From NCBI RefSeq assembly GCF_029892285.1, contig NZ_JARXVM010000002.1, positions 124,001 through 188,000 on the forward strand: 64,000 nt of DNA. The letters are read 5' to 3'. This stretch comes from Rhizobium sp. SG_E_25_P2. GTDB lineage: Bacteria > Pseudomonadota > Alphaproteobacteria > Rhizobiales > Rhizobiaceae. The translations under genes were made by a program, and so were the position numbers. Numbering within the stretch: position 1 is the stretch's first letter; every line of letters begins with the position of its first letter. Shown piece by piece: positions 61,637 to 64,000 of the stretch. Under the pieces are notes generated by a model. It was not told the origin of the DNA. It saw only the letters and a list, made by a program, of their open reading frames with translations, and did not search any database.

Positions 61637-62671
61637 TCAGACCCAGCCCATCAATTCGCGACGCACCTGCGCCTCAAGCGCGTCCATGCCTTCTTCGCTA
61701 TCGTTGAGGCAGGGGATATGGGTAAACTTGTCGCCGCCGGCGTGATGGAAGATCTCACCCGCTTCGCCGGCGATTTCCTCCAGCGTTTCCAGGCAGTCGG
61801 ACACGAAGCCGGGATTGATCACGGCGATGCGCTTGACGCCGTCCTGGGCGAGTTTTTCCACCGTCTTGTCGGTATAGGGCTGCAGCCATTCCTCCGGCCC
61901 GAAGCGGGACTGGAAGGTGACCATCAGTTTTTCCTTTTCCCAGCCCAGCCGCTCGCGCAGCAGCCGCGTCGTCTTGTAGCAGGCGCAGTGATAGGGGTCG
62001 CCCTTCTTGAAGTAGGATTGCGGAATGCCGTGATAGGAGGTCACCACCAGTTCCGGCTCCCAGTCGAGGCTGGCCAGATGCTTCTCGATCGATTTCGCCA
62101 GCGCGTCGATATAGGCGGGATGATCGTGATAGGGCGGAACGGTGCGGAGCGCCGGCTGCCAGCGCATCGCCTTCAGCGCGTCGAAGGCCTTGTCGTTGAC
62201 GGTCGCGGTCGTCGCCGCCGCATATTGCGGATAGAGCGGGAACAGCACAATCCGGTCGCAGCCTTGATCCTTCAGCGCGGTGATGCGATCCTTGATCGAG
62301 GGCTGGCCGTAGCGCATGCCCCAGTCGACCACCACATTGGGGAGGTCGGCGAGGCGGGTCTGCATCTTCTCAGCTTGCGACCGCGTATAGGTGCGCAGAT
62401 AGCTCTCATCGAGATCCTTGTTCCAAATCGCTTCATAGGCCTTGCCGACTTTTTGCGGACGCTTGTTGAGCACGATGCCGAACAGGATCGGATACCAGAA
62501 CCAGGGCGACCATTCGATCACCCGACGATCCATCAGGAATTCCTTGAGATAACGCCGCATCGACGTGTAATCGGTGCCATCGGGCGTGCCGAGATTGACG
62601 AGGAGAACCCCGACTTTTCCGATCTTGACCTGCGGATGGTTCGGCGGGAAGTGCTCTGGCGCGGCGCTCAT
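61637..62671 (-). CDS. hemH: Ferrochelatase
   Basis: The 344-residue protein has the HemH parts: VGVLLVNLGTPDGTDYTSMR at the start, VVDWGMRYGQPSIKD, LFPLYPQYAAATTATVNDKA, the catalytic His in LVVTSYHGIPQSYFKKGDPY, and the FQSRFGPEEWLQPYTDKT stretch with the family Glu residues. It inserts Fe2+ into protoporphyrin IX, the last step of heme synthesis. The cysteines in CACYKTTRLL lie near the active site as in many alphaproteobacterial forms. Confidence 0.96.
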   Translation of the reverse strand: MSAAPEHFPPNHPQVKIGKVGVLLVNLGTPDGTDYTSMRRYLKEFLMDRRVIEWSPWFWYPILFGIVLNKRPQKVGKAYEAIWNKDLDESYLRTYTRSQAEKMQTRLADLPNVVVDWGMRYGQPSIKDRITALKDQGCDRIVLFPLYPQYAAATTATVNDKAFDALKAMRWQPALRTVPPYHDHPAYIDALAKSIEKHLASLDWEPELVVTSYHGIPQSYFKKGDPYHCACYKTTRLLRERLGWEKEKLMVTFQSRFGPEEWLQPYTDKTVEKLAQDGVKRIAVINPGFVSDCLETLEEIAGEAGEIFHHAGGDKFTHIPCLNDSEEGMDALEAQVRRELMGWV

Positions 62672-62739
62672 ATCCTGTCCTTCACATTATTGTTGTTTTA
62701 CGCGGGGCGTCGCCCCTCGGATGAACCCGCATCGGATAT

Positions 62740-62775
62740 AGAAAATAAAGGCGGCCCGGAGAAGTCCGGACCGCC
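62740..62775 (-). terminator. Terminator of the 5'-nucleotidase gene
   Basis: On the minus strand GGCGGTCCGGA (62,775-62,765) pairs with TCCGGGCCGCC (62,760-62,750), with one G-T type mismatch, around a CTTC loop. TTTATTTTC follows. Confidence 0.88.
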
Positions 62776-62799
62776 TCGAATGCGCGCCGATGTCGCGGC

Positions 62800-64000
62800 T
62801 TACTTGGCCGGGACGGTCAACTCTCCACCGACGGGCAGGGCCCGCGGCTTGAGCGATTTGTTGGCCTCGGCGATCTTCTTCCAGTCGAAGCCGGTGCCAT
62901 AGAACTTCTCGGCCAGATCCCAGAACGTGTCGCCCTTGGCGATCACATGCTTGGTCTCGGTCGGTTTGGCGGCCTCAGTCGCAGCAGGGGCCGCAGCCGG
63001 TGCGGTCTCTGCGGCGGGCTTGGCTTCAGTTGCGGGCTTGGCTTCGGCAGCCGGCTTCACCTCTGCGGCCGGTTGGGCGACAGGCTTGGCGAGTTCGGTG
63101 ATGCGGCCGTCGAGATAGGGCTTGTAGGGCGAGTTCTTGCCGATGTAATCCGCGACCGTGTCTTCAAGGCTCGGACCGAAGTCATAGGCCTTGATTGCCT
63201 TTTCGGCGAAGACCTTGTAGCCGTCGCCGCCCTGGCGGGTGTAGTTGTTGGCCACAACGCCATAGGTCTTGGCAGGATCGATCGGCTTGAAGGCGTCGCC
63301 ATCCTTCACCTGCACGTCCGACACGCGCGAACCGGCGGGCTTTGAGGCGTCAAAGGCGAATTTCAGGCCTGCCACTTGCGGGAAACGGCCCTTGCCTTCT
63401 TCAACCTGGCTGACGCCGCTTTCAAGCGCCGCGACCACGTCCTCACCCTTGAGCTGGAAGGTGGCGATGGTGTTCTGGAAAGGCAGCACCGTCAGAACCT
63501 CGCCCATCGACACGTCTCCACCGTCGATCGAGGCGCGCAGGCCGCCGCCATTGGCGAAGGCGATCTCGATGCCCTGATCCTTGACGCGGTCAAGCATGGC
63601 GTCGGCGACGAGATTGCCCATCTCGCATTCGCGGGCGCGGCAATTGTCGCGGGATCCGTCGATCGCCGCTGTGCTCGCGCCGATCACCTTGGCTTTCAGC
63701 GCTTCGATCGGCGCGCCGAGTTCCTTGACCTTGGCCACATAGGCTTCGTCGGGCTTGACCGAGGCGTCGAGCAGCTTCGGCGCGCCCGTTGCCGATTTCA
63801 CCTTGCCGGCGTCGTCGAACACCAGCTTCAGTTCGCCGAGATATTTGGAATAGGCATAGGCCGTGACAACAGGCACTTCGATGCCAGCCGGATCCTTCAC
63901 CATGGTCGGGTAGGGGCCGGCGGCCTTCTCGTCGGTGTTGGACAGCAGCGTGTGGCTATGGGCTCCGACGATCACGTCGATGCCATCAACCGCTGCGGCA
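62800..64000 (-). CDS. 5'-nucleotidase/UshA-like phosphoesterase with LysM tail (3' part)
   Basis: The gene runs in from the right edge; about 399 C-terminal residues are visible. The start of the visible part holds the last metal-binding motif of the phosphoesterase domain (VIVGAHSHTLLSN). The 5'-nucleotidase C-terminal domain follows (MGNLVADAMLDRVKDQGIEI; FANGGGLRASI; NNYTRQGGDGYKVF). A Pro/Ala/Lys-Glu linker of repeated AEAKPA units (about 63,050-62,960) leads to a LysM domain (HVIAKGDTFWDLAEKFYGTG). The enzyme hydrolyses nucleotides in the periplasm, and LysM would anchor it to peptidoglycan. The LysM tail is unusual for UshA relatives. Confidence 0.92.
   Translation of the reverse strand, partial: AAAVDGIDVIVGAHSHTLLSNTDEKAAGPYPTMVKDPAGIEVPVVTAYAYSKYLGELKLVFDDAGKVKSATGAPKLLDASVKPDEAYVAKVKELGAPIEALKAKVIGASTAAIDGSRDNCRARECEMGNLVADAMLDRVKDQGIEIAFANGGGLRASIDGGDVSMGEVLTVLPFQNTIATFQLKGEDVVAALESGVSQVEEGKGRFPQVAGLKFAFDASKPAGSRVSDVQVKDGDAFKPIDPAKTYGVVANNYTRQGGDGYKVFAEKAIKAYDFGPSLEDTVADYIGKNSPYKPYLDGRITELAKPVAQPAAEVKPAAEAKPATEAKPAAETAPAAAPAATEAAKPTETKHVIAKGDTFWDLAEKFYGTGFDWKKIAEANKSLKPRALPVGGELTVPAK

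Noticed and set aside
61400-62902. 500-codon plus-strand frame
   Set aside because: Antisense shadow of ferrochelatase.

Overview
The window is a piece of an alphaproteobacterial chromosome, most likely order Hyphomicrobiales (Rhizobiales). Three things suggest this: the gene order tkt / DUF4164 / zapA / 6S RNA, a small RNA of the anti-Shine-Dalgarno (cuckoo/alpha-r14) type, and G+C-rich codon use throughout. There is no rRNA, so the genus cannot be named.

Bases 1 to about 33,744 are one prophage of siphovirus type with an HK97-like head. Its right end is marked by the 3' part of a tRNA-Gly(CCC) gene at 33,698-33,744, with phage sequence on its left where the 5' half should be. No copy of this core and no integrase were seen to the left, so the other end and the integrase should lie before base 1. 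Layout of the phage: a partial RTX/cadherin gene on the minus strand; a LexA-like repressor on the minus strand facing a Cro-position gene across three operators (1,418-1,489); an early operon of DNA-binding proteins, a DNA methylase fused to an FtsK-gamma domain, and a replication protein with a nested inverted-repeat block inside its gene; a phage NusG paralogue; a structured non-coding segment ending in an intrinsic terminator; HNH endonuclease and terminase; portal, protease and capsid; connectors; tail tube, chaperones, tape measure, tip and fibres; then lysis genes and small accessory genes.

The host part (33,745-64,000) begins with a ~115-nt small RNA with three CUCCUCC loops. It continues with a Crp/Fnr regulator, a two-gene RND efflux pump, an arginase/ornithine cyclodeaminase operon with a divergent Lrp-type regulator, an MDR oxidoreductase, and a block of central carbon genes (pgk, gap, tkt) broken by a K+/H+ antiporter gene. 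After that come DUF4164, zapA and 6S RNA, ybgC, an IlvD/Edd sugar-acid dehydratase, the radical SAM + UdgX DNA-repair pair, a beta-barrel outer membrane protein, arabinose-5-phosphate isomerase, NfeD/stomatin, ferrochelatase, and a partial 5'-nucleotidase with a C-terminal LysM domain.

The most novel candidate is the phage late-gene switch at 8,156-9,011. A NusG/RfaH/LoaP-like protein is encoded directly upstream of a multi-hairpin leader and a terminator that sits in front of the packaging and structural operon. This looks like an RNA-guided processive antitermination system; a cos site is the main alternative reading of the non-coding part.
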